In this document: positions 1 through 10,000 of the stretch, one piece after another | How positions within the stretch are numbered: the first letter of the stretch is position 1 | Layout of the letters: each line of letters starts with the position of its first letter | Origin: Fodinibius saliphilus | Lineage (GTDB): Bacteria > Bacteroidota > Rhodothermia > Balneolales > Balneolaceae | Direction: 5' to 3' | Assembly: GCF_005869845.1 (NCBI RefSeq) | Contig: NZ_VAWF01000001.1 | Location: 372,001-436,000, forward strand | Length of the DNA stretch: 64,000 bases | Notes under the pieces: model-generated | Database searches by the model: none | The model's input: the letters and a program-made list of their open reading frames with translations, nothing else | What the model was told of the DNA's origin: nothing | Translations under genes and position numbers: made by a program

Positions 1-1
1 T

Positions 2-1594
2 ATTGCATATGAAAAAGAAACAGAAAATGGTCAATCTATAACACGTGCTCCAGATGAGACTGGGGAGGGTATTCCACATTCGCAAGTATCAGATAGTAAT
101 GGCGAGTTGTTTTCGCCAGGAACAAAAGTAGATGGCAGTTCTTTTACTAGTGGACATGTAGTAGCACTTCGTGGAAATGAAGGGTGGCGCATGATATCAT
201 CGCCCGGTCAAGGAACTACTTTCGAAGATTTGATTGGAGATCTATGGGTGCAAGGCTTTAGTGGTTCTGATGAACTTTCGGGTACAGGAAGCATATTCTC
301 TTGGTCGGAGAAGAATGGAGGAGCATTTGCGACGCCATCCAGTATGTCATCATCGTTGGAAGTCGGTAAAGGATATATCGTATATGTTTTTGAAGATGAT
401 GAATTAAATACTTCTGGTATACAAGGAGGGTTTCCAAAATTTATCAGCTCAGATAATATTGATAATAATAGAACTGTAAATGTTCCAGTTTCAGCACATG
501 ACGCTGATGAGCAAAATGGTATCGATGGGAATGAAGGCTGGAACTTATTGGGCAATCCATTTGGGACGGATATTTCAGTAGATGCTCTTTTTTCGGCCTT
601 GGAAGCAGCTGGAATGGTAAATACAAATATTTATGTCTGGGATAATAATAAGTCTGGGGGTGCAGATTATGTTGAATTGTCAAAAGGGGATGGTGAACGA
701 TTAGCTCCATACCAAGCTTTTTGGGTTCGCTATATGCAAGATGGTATTGATACAGAAGTAATCTTGGACAAAGATAATCTTATGCCCAATGGTAGCACAA
801 ATTATTATAAAAAAGAATCTGAAGATTCATTTCAGTTTGGGCTGGAGCTACATGGAACAGAGAAATTTGATACCTATCATTTAGAATTTAATGATCTAGG
901 GGCAATTGACTCGGACCGTTTTGATGGTTATCACTTATTTTCGTTAGATCCGAGTTCTATTAATTTCTATAGTATGTTAAATAGTAATCGTCTTCAAAAA
1001 AACGTGCTTCCTCGTAGTTTAGATGCGAATCTGAATATTCCATTATATTTCGAGGCTGGTAGCAGAGAAAAGCTTATACTGCGTTGGAAAAAACTAAAAG
1101 GGGTGCCAGAAGATTGGGAGTTTATTCTGGTTGATGAAATGGAAAACCGTGAAATCAATCTTCGAACAACGAATACGTATGAGTTTACAAACTATAATGT
1201 TGGAGATGCACAAAAAATCAATCAAAAAGAGAAACTATTAAATAAAGGAAAGGTAAAATCTGAATCTGATGCTCGGTTTACACTGAAAGTTCAACCTAAT
1301 TCACAGGGGTTATCTTCAGGCGAAATGCCGAATTCTGCAAAATTGAACCCCAACTATCCCAATCCATTTAACCCCACTACTACTATATCATATGAATTGA
1401 CAAAAGATGCAGAAGTTACACTAACCGTTTGGAATATGATTGGTCAGAAAGTGGCTACCCTTATTGATGGTCCCGCAGAAGCGGGTAGAAATGAAGTAAG
1501 CTGGAATGCCAGTAGCATGCCAAGTGGTATATATATTGCCCGTTTTGAAGTTGGAGGGAAGGTTTATACCCGTAAGATGACGCTGATAAAATAA
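2..1594 (+). CDS. Secreted protein with C-terminal Por/FlgD-like sorting domain (5' end outside window)
   Basis: The reading frame is open from base 2, so the true start lies before the window; the TTG at 107 is not a convincing start. The last ~85 residues form a FlgD/Por-secretion-like beta domain: the motif NPNYPNPFNPTTTISYEL, then hydrophobic strands, and a final GKVYTRKMTLIK. In Bacteroidota, Balneolota and Rhodothermota such domains mark proteins exported by a type IX-like route and attached to the surface. Two segments further upstream resemble each other, one around GNEGWRMISSPG and one around GNEGWNLLGNPFG about 117 residues later, which suggests a repeated beta module. No catalytic motif was recognised. 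It may be a surface adhesin or structural protein. The sorting domain is clear; the function is unknown. Confidence 0.8.
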   Translation: MAYEKETENGQSITRAPDETGEGIPHSQVSDSNGELFSPGTKVDGSSFTSGHVVALRGNEGWRMISSPGQGTTFEDLIGDLWVQGFSGSDELSGTGSIFSWSEKNGGAFATPSSMSSSLEVGKGYIVYVFEDDELNTSGIQGGFPKFISSDNIDNNRTVNVPVSAHDADEQNGIDGNEGWNLLGNPFGTDISVDALFSALEAAGMVNTNIYVWDNNKSGGADYVELSKGDGERLAPYQAFWVRYMQDGIDTEVILDKDNLMPNGSTNYYKKESEDSFQFGLELHGTEKFDTYHLEFNDLGAIDSDRFDGYHLFSLDPSSINFYSMLNSNRLQKNVLPRSLDANLNIPLYFEAGSREKLILRWKKLKGVPEDWEFILVDEMENREINLRTTNTYEFTNYNVGDAQKINQKEKLLNKGKVKSESDARFTLKVQPNSQGLSSGEMPNSAKLNPNYPNPFNPTTTISYELTKDAEVTLTVWNMIGQKVATLIDGPAEAGRNEVSWNASSMPSGIYIARFEVGGKVYTRKMTLIK

Positions 1595-1924
1595 AGTGCA
1601 GTGAATATTTATAAAGTGGGAATCAAACCTATGGAAAGGTTGTTGAGCACTACGGTTTGATATTTATTTATAAAAGGTATGCATTGTTTTTGTTGTTAAT
1701 TTTTTCTTTGTTCAGCATTGCCGGATAGGTCAACGTAGATATCTATTGTTGTTTTAAAGGAATCTTTTTATAGTATCAGATGGTATATTTTGAGAATTAA
1801 AGGACATTCAGGAATAGTCTTTCAGATCCGTCTTAGTTTGTATATTTTAGTTCATCGTTAATTAATCCAATATTCGAAGCACTACTTAAATCTCAATAAA
1901 TACGGAGTATTTCTTTTAACAAAA
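1595..1924. other. Gene-free stretch between secreted protein and aldo/keto reductase
   Basis: No ORF with a plausible start was found here. An inverted repeat, ATCAAACC (1622-1629) with GGTTTGAT (1654-1661), is followed by an A/T-rich run and may end transcription of the secreted-protein gene. The rest is AT-rich and presumably holds the promoter of the next gene, but I could not assign promoter boxes with confidence. Confidence 0.4.
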
Positions 1925-2743
1925 ATGCAATATAAAAATATACAGGGACTTGAGGTTCCGGAGATCGGGCTCGGGACCTATAAGCTACACGACAGAGAGT
2001 GTTCAAAAATAGTTCGAACAGCACTCGATCTTGGTTATAGACATATTGATACTGCTCAGATGTACAAAAATGAGCGTGAAATCGGGGAGGCATTGAATGT
2101 TTCTAATGTTCCGAGAGAAGATATTTTTCTGAGTACCAAAATATGGCACACTAACCTTGACGCTGATGATGTGTTACAGTCTACTGAGGAGAGTCTCCGC
2201 CAATTGGATACCCCATATGTAGATCTTCTGATGATACACTGGCCCAATGATCAATACGATCTTCGGCCAACTATTGAGTCCATGTTGGTGCTCAGAGATC
2301 AAGGAAAGGCAATGAATATCGGAGTAAGTAATTTTCCGCTTGATTTGCTCAAAATTGCAAATGATGAAATTCGAGCTCCTATTTTTTGTAACCAGGTTGA
2401 GTTCCACCCATTTATTGACCAACTGGATCTGTTGGACTATGCCATTGAGAAAGATATTATGGTTACGGCCTACAGCCCACTAGCTCAAGGAAAGGTTACA
2501 GAAAACAAAGAAATGCAGGAAATTGCCGAAAAATACGATAAATCACCGGCACAGATTTCTTTGCGTTGGCTTATCGAGCAGGAAAATGTAGTGGCAATTC
2601 CCAAAGCATCGAATGAAGAGCATCTGAAAGAAAACTTTGAAGTTTTTGATTTTTTCCTTGAAGATGAAGATTTCGATAGGATTGACCAGCTAGAGAAAAC
2701 TACCCGTTTGGTAAATCCAAGCTTTGCTCCGAACTGGGGATAA
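1925..2743 (+). CDS. Aldo/keto reductase (2,5-diketo-gluconate reductase-like)
   Basis: This is a 272-residue NADPH-dependent carbonyl reductase of the AKR superfamily, the normal length for the family. The catalytic tetrad is visible: Asp42 (HIDTAQMY), Tyr47, Lys72 (STKIW) and His105 (MIHWP). The cofactor-binding end appears as IPKASNEEHLKEN near the C-terminus. The protein is soluble, with no signal peptide. It stands alone, with gene-free DNA before it and a strong terminator after it, so it is probably a single-gene transcript. The ATG is preceded by an A-rich leader and a weak GGAG about 20 bases upstream. The substrate cannot be read from sequence; the family reduces aldehydes, methylglyoxal and keto-sugars. 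Confidence 0.9.
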   Translation: MQYKNIQGLEVPEIGLGTYKLHDRECSKIVRTALDLGYRHIDTAQMYKNEREIGEALNVSNVPREDIFLSTKIWHTNLDADDVLQSTEESLRQLDTPYVDLLMIHWPNDQYDLRPTIESMLVLRDQGKAMNIGVSNFPLDLLKIANDEIRAPIFCNQVEFHPFIDQLDLLDYAIEKDIMVTAYSPLAQGKVTENKEMQEIAEKYDKSPAQISLRWLIEQENVVAIPKASNEEHLKENFEVFDFFLEDEDFDRIDQLEKTTRLVNPSFAPNWG

Positions 2744-2771
2744 GGTGTAATACATATCATATTATTTGAGA

Positions 2772-2802
2772 AAAGGGAACGATTTAGTCGTTCCCTTTTT
2801 TA
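2772..2802 (+). terminator. Rho-independent terminator after aldo/keto reductase
   Basis: An 11-bp perfect stem (AAAGGGAACGA, 2772-2782, with TCGTTCCCTTT, 2788-2798) encloses a 5-nt loop and runs into a T tract. It lies 29 bases after the reductase stop codon. Confidence 0.9.
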
Positions 2803-2832
2803 TATGGGTGAATTGCAAAATAAATAGGAAAT

Positions 2833-3000
2833 ATGCTACAGAAATCGGATTATTTTATTCTTGCCGCAGCACTTCTTTCACTTATTTTTTCTATAACACT
2901 TTGGTTCACCGGAAGTACTGAAAGTGCAATATTTGTAGGCTTATGGGTTCCCAGTATACTGGGGTTTGCTAACTATCTGAAAATTAAGAACAATAATTGA
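2833..3000 (+). CDS. Small membrane protein, 55 residues
   Basis: An ATG at 2833, with AGGAA just upstream, opens a 55-codon frame ending in TGA. The product begins MLQKSDYFIL and is almost entirely hydrophobic: about two membrane helices (residues ~7-26 and ~32-49) and a short basic tail. The next small ORF begins one base after its stop, so the two are probably translated together. Short inner-membrane proteins of this shape are common and unnamed in Bacteroidota-like genomes. Function unknown. Coding is supported by the ribosome site, composition and coupling only. Confidence 0.6.
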   Translation: MLQKSDYFILAAALLSLIFSITLWFTGSTESAIFVGLWVPSILGFANYLKIKNNN

Positions 3001-3001
3001 T

Positions 3002-3148
3002 ATGGAAACCTATCTACTGGGCTTTGGCGTATTTGTAACTATACTTTTCATGATTGGTGTTTTTTATACCGCAAAAGAGTTTAGGGAAATGGAATCTCAT
3101 CCCGAAGAATATCATCAGGAAAAAGATCATTTGCATACCTCTGAGTAG
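3002..3148 (+). CDS. Small single-pass membrane protein, 48 residues
   Basis: This 48-codon frame starts one base after the stop of the preceding small ORF. Residues ~4-24 form one membrane helix (LLGFGVFVTILFMIGVFY). The rest is a charged, His- and Glu-rich cytoplasmic or periplasmic tail ending HLHTSE. The pair looks like a two-gene unit of tiny membrane proteins lying convergent to the thioesterase gene, only 6 bases away. No family was recognised. Confidence 0.55.
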   Translation: METYLLGFGVFVTILFMIGVFYTAKEFREMESHPEEYHQEKDHLHTSE

Positions 3149-3154
3149 GGGATA

Positions 3155-3874
3155 CTAAATGACGGCTTCAGCCAGTATTTTGTTGGTTGGTTCTGTCACA
3201 ACTTGAAGATAGGTATGTTCATCTGTATTCATTTGGCGGGCAATAATCTTATCACCATACGTAGATTCAGCTTTGAAGACGATATCAATATTTTTTATTG
3301 GGGTAGAATCAGGTAGACATGAAAACATCCATTCCACAAAACGGACGTTATTGACGTGATTATTCAGATCAAGGTCAGATTTTCGTACGGTAAAATATTT
3401 TTTGCTTACCGGTGATTCAATAGGTTGGGAAGGAAACTCATTTTGTTGTAGTACATGATCACTATTTGTGGGTACCTTTTTTAAAATCTCTTCTGGTATG
3501 CGGGTGGGGCGGCGACTTTCAATATCTAATATCAGCCAGTAGCTTAGAGCTCGACCTATTATTGTCTCTTTGTTATCCAGTATTAAGAAATCACGATGGG
3601 CCCGAAGTCCGTCGCCGCCAGAGGGCCAGGTCTGGATACAAATGGTTTCTCTCCAGTCGGGGAGCCGTTCCATTTGAATGTGAAGTCGGTGAAGTACCCA
3701 CGTTCTGTTATTTTCTTGAAGGTCAGTAATATCAAATGAAAGCTTACGGGCATGGTTACCGGCAATCTCTTGTAACAAATTTCCTATTGCAGGGAGTGTT
3801 GCTTGGTGGTTGCTAGCAACTTCTGATGCGCGGATCTTAAAAGACTCTTTATAGCTAAGTTTTTCGGTATCCAT
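3155..3874 (-). CDS. Acyl-ACP thioesterase (FatA/FatB-like)
   Basis: The 239-residue protein is a double hot-dog acyl-[acyl-carrier-protein] thioesterase, which releases free fatty acids from the carrier at the end of fatty acid synthesis. The C-terminal hot-dog carries the plant-type catalytic signature DLDLNNHVNN, giving Asp169, Asn171 and His173 as likely catalytic residues. The N-terminal half holds the first hot-dog (LPAIGNLLQEIAGNH, TWVLHRLHIQ). There is no signal peptide, as expected for a cytosolic enzyme. It lies 109 bases downstream of the second RND gene on the same strand and could be a late gene of that operon or have its own promoter. The family call is strong; chain-length preference is unknown. 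Confidence 0.88.
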   Translation of the reverse strand: MDTEKLSYKESFKIRASEVASNHQATLPAIGNLLQEIAGNHARKLSFDITDLQENNRTWVLHRLHIQMERLPDWRETICIQTWPSGGDGLRAHRDFLILDNKETIIGRALSYWLILDIESRRPTRIPEEILKKVPTNSDHVLQQNEFPSQPIESPVSKKYFTVRKSDLDLNNHVNNVRFVEWMFSCLPDSTPIKNIDIVFKAESTYGDKIIARQMNTDEHTYLQVVTEPTNKILAEAVI

Positions 3875-3983
3875 AAAAATGTGCCTTTTTAAAAAAGTGC
3901 AAAGTAAGCTTTAAAATCTATTTTAAAAATCACCTTAAGTCAGATACCAGAGGTAAAAGAGGGGTACGTTTAATTAATTAAAT

Positions 3984-6900
3984 TTATGTTCTTTTCGTAC
4001 CAGTTTGCCATACCCGGCTACCCCATAATTTAATGTCATCCAGGATCAGGTAAATTGCCGGTAAGATAACCAACGTAACAACAGTAGAAAAGGTTAAGCC
4101 CCCAACAATAGCCCGTGCCATGGGAAAGTAGGGAGGACCGTCACCGCCAATTTGGGTAGTCCCAAAACAGAGTGGGAGTAATCCCAATACCGTAGTTGCC
4201 GCGGTCATTAAAATGGGACGCATACGATCTTTTCCTCCTTTAATGATAGCCTCAAATCGATTCATCCCTGATTCTCGAAGCTGATGAATGTGATCGATAA
4301 GTACAATACCATTATTGACCACAATCCCCATCAAGATGAGTATCCCGATCATGGCCATAAATGAAAAGGTTGTACCGGTAACAAAGAAAAACCAGAAAAC
4401 CCCAATTACGGCAAAGAAAATGGAGGTAATAATACTGGAAGGAAATAGCACAGATTCGAAAAGAGAAGCCATAACCAGGTAGATTAAGAACATAGCCAAA
4501 AGCATATTAATAAGCATCTCATCCATTGCTTCCTGATCTTGTTCAAAACTTCTTCCTTGACTCCAGCCGTAGCCGGCAGGGTAATTAATTTGGTCCAAAA
4601 TAGGGAAGATTCTTTCCTTAGCTTTATTCATAGGCAAATCATCAAGGCTGATTGTAATGCCCATTGAAGTTTGACGGTTTTCTCTGCGGATCGTGCGTGG
4701 TCCTACATCCATACGGTAATCAGCTACAGAAGCAAGGGTTACCGTTTCTTCTTGATCTCTTAAAGTAACAGGGAGTTTCATAAGATCTTGAATAGACTGG
4801 CGATCAGACTCTTGCAAAGCCAAGACAACATCAGTTTCGCCGTGTTTACCGCGAACCCGGCGTAAGTTTGTACCACGAATAGAACTGGAAACAAGATTAG
4901 CAACTTCAGACGTGGATATTCCCATACTGCGGGCCCGTTCCCGGTTAACCATAACTTGAACCTCTTCAGTACCGGTCTCAGCCTCAGATCGGACCTCAGC
5001 TATACCCGGGGTGTCTTCCAGGCGCCGGACCACTTCGTTAGCCAGGTTTACCAGTACCTCAGAAGATTCCCCAATAATAAACACCCGGAGTTGTTCTCCA
5101 CCGGTTCGGTCACGGAATTCAAAGGAAACATCTCCGATAGCAATTTTAGGCAGATTTTCTTCAATCTCCTTTTTTATAGTTTTAACATCTTTTTCTGCTT
5201 TATCATCATCGGTAAGTAAGATGGTTGAGGTCGCGTTTTCCGGTTCGAAATAAGAGTACACAGCATCAATTTCGAACTTTTTCTTGTTACTGTAGAGATA
5301 TTCTTCAATACGGCTCACCGATTGTTCTACACGTTCTACCGTATAACGATCATTAAGTTGATAACGCAAATAGATTTCTCGTGATTCTGAGGAGGGAAAC
5401 ATATCTATATTTGTCATACTCATCGGAATTGCAACACTGAGAAGCGTACCTAATATCAGAAAGCTTGAAGTATATCGGCGCTTTAAAAGCCAATTTAAAG
5501 TAGCACTGTACTTTTCTTCAAGTTTTTTAATGATGTTATTTTTCTCTTCCGTTTTTTTCGGTGCTTTAACCTTCGACGTAAATAGGGGAATAATAGTGAG
5601 TGAAATAAGCAGAGAGGCCCCTAATGCCAGAATAATGGTAATAGCTACATGATATAGCTGTATGGCAATCATGGAATCCTCGCTGATAATGTTAGGCAAA
5701 AATACAATGATTGTTGTTAAGGTACCGGCTGTAACAGCCATTGATACCTGTTTAACACCTCTTTTGGTAGCTTCGACCTTATCGTCGATTAGTTTTTGGT
5801 TACGATGGATGTTTTCTGTGACGACAACGGCATTATCAACTAGCATTCCCACAGCCAACATAAGTCCCATCATAGAAAGTATGTTAAGGGACAAATCCAT
5901 GAAATAAAGTAGTCCCAAGGTAACAATGAGTGAAAAGGGAACAGCCATGGCTACGATGAGGGTGGTGCTAAGTCGCCTCAGGAAGAGGTATAAAATGATG
6001 ATAGAGAAAAAAGCCCCCAGCAGTCCTGCTTTAAAAAGCTCTGAAAGAGAACTTATAATACCGGTAGCCTGATTATTCATCTCATAGATCTTGATGCCAT
6101 GCATTTCAGGCAGTTTATTTATTTCTTCAATTTCGGTAAGTACCTTGTCACCTATTTCCACTGTATTAGCACCCGATTCTTTAAATACATCAAGACCAAT
6201 GGCATAAGTTTGATCTAAATGACGGCCATAATCTCTATCGGGTTTACCATAGCCGACAGTAGCTATATCTTTTAGTTGCAGATTATTAGGACCAATAACA
6301 AGACGGGCAAATTCAGCAGGATTGGTCAGTTCTCCCGTTGGACGAACCATATACCGCTTGCCGGCATCTTCAACTTTGCCGGCTGTGACTGAGAAATTAC
6401 TTCTTCGCAGTTTTTGCGTGAGCTCATTGAGATTTACCTTGTGAGCTTTAAGTCGGTCAGGAATAAGTTCAATGCGAATTTGCTTCTGTTCAACACCGTA
6501 TAAATCTACTTTTGCAATACCATTAATACGCTCAATACGTTGTTTTAGATTGCGGTTAAGTAGATCATAGGCATTTGAAAGATTCCGCTTGCTGGAGATG
6601 CGAAGTTTCATCATCGGGTTATCTTGCGCAGAAAACTTATTGATGCTAAACCGCTCCATATCATCGGGTAACTGGTTGCGTATTCCATCAATTTTTTCTT
6701 TAACCTCCATCGCCTTCATGCTAATGTTGGATCCCATCTTAAACTGCACGAAAATGCCTGCCTGATTTTCACTGGAGGTAGAATTCATGCGTTCCAGCCC
6801 ACTAATTGTTGCCAGGGCTTCTTCGATGGGGCGGGTTATATTTCGTTCTACTTCTTCAGGTGTAGAATTAGGATAGGGTACCGATATATAGGCACCGGGA

Positions 6901-7025
6901 AAAGAGATATCCGGGAAGTACTCAAGGGGTACCATTCGACTGGCAATAATGCCGATAACGACAAAGCTTATAAACACCATGATGGTGGTTACCGGACGAC
7001 GAAGTGAGAGATCAGTGAAATTCAT
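3984..7025 (-). CDS. RND efflux transporter, inner-membrane subunit (second of pair)
   Basis: This is an AcrB-type proton-driven exporter of about 1013 residues. It has the usual twelve-helix layout, with two large periplasmic loops after TM1 and TM7. TM4 carries LVDNAVVVTEN and TM10 GIVVNNGIVLIDH, the variants typical of the Bacteroidota-type HAE1 branch rather than the Asp-Asp/Lys relay of AcrB. I chose the ATG at 7025 (MNFTDLSLRRPVTT), with GAGG upstream and a 10-base gap to the preceding gene. A longer frame to 7103 would overlap that gene by 68 bases and add a non-homologous leader. It is probably cotranscribed with the adaptor and the other RND subunit. Substrate unknown. Confidence 0.92.
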   Translation of the reverse strand: MNFTDLSLRRPVTTIMVFISFVVIGIIASRMVPLEYFPDISFPGAYISVPYPNSTPEEVERNITRPIEEALATISGLERMNSTSSENQAGIFVQFKMGSNISMKAMEVKEKIDGIRNQLPDDMERFSINKFSAQDNPMMKLRISSKRNLSNAYDLLNRNLKQRIERINGIAKVDLYGVEQKQIRIELIPDRLKAHKVNLNELTQKLRRSNFSVTAGKVEDAGKRYMVRPTGELTNPAEFARLVIGPNNLQLKDIATVGYGKPDRDYGRHLDQTYAIGLDVFKESGANTVEIGDKVLTEIEEINKLPEMHGIKIYEMNNQATGIISSLSELFKAGLLGAFFSIIILYLFLRRLSTTLIVAMAVPFSLIVTLGLLYFMDLSLNILSMMGLMLAVGMLVDNAVVVTENIHRNQKLIDDKVEATKRGVKQVSMAVTAGTLTTIIVFLPNIISEDSMIAIQLYHVAITIILALGASLLISLTIIPLFTSKVKAPKKTEEKNNIIKKLEEKYSATLNWLLKRRYTSSFLILGTLLSVAIPMSMTNIDMFPSSESREIYLRYQLNDRYTVERVEQSVSRIEEYLYSNKKKFEIDAVYSYFEPENATSTILLTDDDKAEKDVKTIKKEIEENLPKIAIGDVSFEFRDRTGGEQLRVFIIGESSEVLVNLANEVVRRLEDTPGIAEVRSEAETGTEEVQVMVNRERARSMGISTSEVANLVSSSIRGTNLRRVRGKHGETDVVLALQESDRQSIQDLMKLPVTLRDQEETVTLASVADYRMDVGPRTIRRENRQTSMGITISLDDLPMNKAKERIFPILDQINYPAGYGWSQGRSFEQDQEAMDEMLINMLLAMFLIYLVMASLFESVLFPSSIITSIFFAVIGVFWFFFVTGTTFSFMAMIGILILMGIVVNNGIVLIDHIHQLRESGMNRFEAIIKGGKDRMRPILMTAATTVLGLLPLCFGTTQIGGDGPPYFPMARAIVGGLTFSTVVTLVILPAIYLILDDIKLWGSRVWQTGTKRT

Positions 7026-7035
7026 AAGGTATCCC

Positions 7036-10000
7036 TCAGTTTTTAGAGGTTGATGATTCTTCTGATACAGCGATATTGTACACCTTGCGATCCATAATGG
7101 CATACATCGTTGGTATAACTACAAGTGTCAGTAGAGTAGATACTATGAGGCCGGCTATGACTGTAATAGCCATTGGGGCACGAAGCTCGGCACCATCTCC
7201 AATCCCTATTGCCAGGGGTAGCAGGCCCAGAGTTGTTGTCAGAGTTGTCATAAGAATAGGACGCAATCTCGATTTTCCTCCTTCCAAAATTGCTTGAATC
7301 TTATCTTTACCTCGTTCCCGAAGTTGGTTAATTAAGTCAATGAGTACGATCGCATTATTTACTACGATTCCTACCAGTAAGATGAGGCCGATGAAAACGA
7401 CCACGCTAATGGTTGATCCGGTAAGCCATAATCCAAGAATTGCACCAACAAGGGCAAGGGGGATAGTGAAAAGAATTATGAACGGATGCATTAATGATTC
7501 AAACTGTGAGGCCATTACCAGGTAAACCAGGAAGACAGCCAGAGAAAGGGCGAAAATAAGTGATTGAAATGAATCTGCCATCTCCTCGTTTTGACCGCTT
7601 ACGCGTGCTTGTAAGCCGGTAGGAATGGTAGTTTCATCAATCACAGATCTAATTTCTTCGGCAGCAGTAGCAAGGTCACCATAACTTAGATTCGCTGATA
7701 CGATGGCTACGCGTTGTTGGGCAACACGCCTAATCTCGCTCGGGCCTGTTGCAACCTCAATATTAGCAATACTAGACAATGGAATAGCAGCATTGCTATT
7801 GGGATTGATAATGAGGTTCCTGATATCATCAACCGTTGAGCGATCCTGCTTTTTAGCTCTGACAAGAACATCAATTTTTTGATCTCGCCAAGAGTAACGA
7901 GTGGCAATATCACCTCGCACTTTACTGACAACAAGGTCTGCTACTTCATAAACCTGCAGTCCTAATGCAGCAGCTTTGGGGCGATCAAAAGTGACCTGTA
8001 TTTCAGGACTACCTTGCTCCATGGTAGATTTAACATCGGCAAAACGGGAATTAGAACTGAGCTTTGTACGGATTCGATCACTTACTTTTTTGAGGTTGTC
8101 CAGGTCATAGCCTGAAATTTCAACTTCGACAGGAGTTTTAAAGGTAAAAAGAGCAGGACGCGAAAATTTATATTCTAGCCCTGGAATGCGTTGGAGATCC
8201 AGCCTGAGCTCATCTATTGTACTTTCTTCAAGTGAACGTCCGGCTCCACTGCTTAGGGTTACATTGAGTTCACCCCAATTTTCTCCACCTTGATTTGGAT
8301 TGGCATCCATTTGATTACCAGTACCGGCAACAGCAAAGGTGGCATCAATAGAAGAGACATCATTCGCTGCATTCTGTACCATTTGAAGAGCACGGTCAGT
8401 TTGTTCAATTGGCGTCCCCGGGGGCATCTGAAATTCTACATTAAACTCCCCTTGTGATAGGGAGGGTATTAGTTCCATGCCTAGCTGGGGAACCAGCATT
8501 AATGTTCCTAAGAGAGATAAGAATGCAAACGAGATAACGGTGAATCGGTGACGTAGAGACCATTTTAGAACATCTGGATACCAGTTTTCAATAGCTGTAT
8601 ATCCTTTATCAAAAGCATTGAGAAAAGGTTTAAGCACAAACATTATACCTTTACTTAACCAGCGTACAATTTTGCTGAATACACCAATTATAAAAGAAGG
8701 TATAGTTTCAAAGATAAAGATACGTGCTGCACGCATCCATCGTCCTACCATTGTTCGTGGTTTACGAAGTTCTGGTTTTTTCACCTTAGCTCTTTCACGA
8801 CCGGCTAATGAAGATAGCATCGGTATTAGTGTGATTGCAACAACCAGTGAAGCCAGCAATGAGAAGGTTACCGTAAGAGCTTGGTCTCTAAACAGCTGTC
8901 CGGCAATACCATGTACAAAAACAAGTGGGAAGAACACAGCTATTGTGGTAAGGGTAGAGGCGATCACAGCAGTTCCTACTTCTCCTGCACCGTCTTTGGC
9001 AGATTGTATGGGGCCTTTGCCCATTTCTTTATGTCTCGAAATATTTTCAAGTACTACAATAGAGTTATCAACCAGCAGCCCGATACCTAGGGCAATACCT
9101 CCGAGCGACATAATATTAAGAGTAATATCGTTTCCATACATTAGGTTAAAAGTGGCAATAACGGAGACAGGAATTGATAGAGAAATAATTACCGTTGTCC
9201 AGAAATTACGAAGGAAGAGAAACAAGATAACAATTGCTAAAATACCACCAATAATACCTGCATTAACGACTTCACTTACGGCCGATGAAATATAAGTCGA
9301 TTGATCATATACTTTAGTTACAGCCATATCCTTAGGCAAATGATCTGATACAGCTCCCATTTTAGACTGTACATTACTTGCTACATTTACAGTATTTGCA
9401 TCTCCCTCTTTGTAGATGGCGATTTCAACTGCTTCCTGTCCGTTCAGTCGCGATATTGCTTCCCGTTCTTTATATCCCTGCTCAATAGTGGCAACATCTT
9501 TAAGGTAAACGGGGGATCCATTTTGGGTTGTGATAACGACGTTACGAATATTATCTACAGTTTTAAACTGGTTTAGCGTTCGCACCAAATACTGTTGGTT
9601 ACCCTCTTCCAGGCGTCCGCCGGAGAGATTCACATTCTCGGCATCAAGTACCTGTGTTACTTGCGATATGGGGATATTTAAATGAGACAGCCGATCTTGA
9701 TTAATAGATACCTGTATTTCTTCTTCAAGTCCACCACTTATCTTAATAGAGGCAACCCCCTGAGAAGATTGCAGATCTTTTTTTATCTGTTCTTCTGCAA
9801 ACCGACGAAGCTTTTTAAGCTTATTGATATGAGAATTTGTAGGTTGTTTACTGTCTAAACTCGCATAATTGACATCCTGTTGCCTTTCATTACCATCCTT
9901 TATATAGAATGCATATCGCATAATTGGATCCAGGGTGGGGTCGAAACGCAGAATAACGGGACGTTCAACTTCAAGAGGTAATTGCAGGGCATCAAGCTTC

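Noticed and set aside
7026-7103. N-terminal extension of the second RND protein
   Set aside because: Would overlap the upstream gene by 68 bases and precede the conserved RND start; ATG at 7025 has a ribosome site.
8618-9295. 225-codon plus-strand ORF
   Set aside because: Antisense shadow of the first RND gene; the opposite frame has unmistakable RND motifs.
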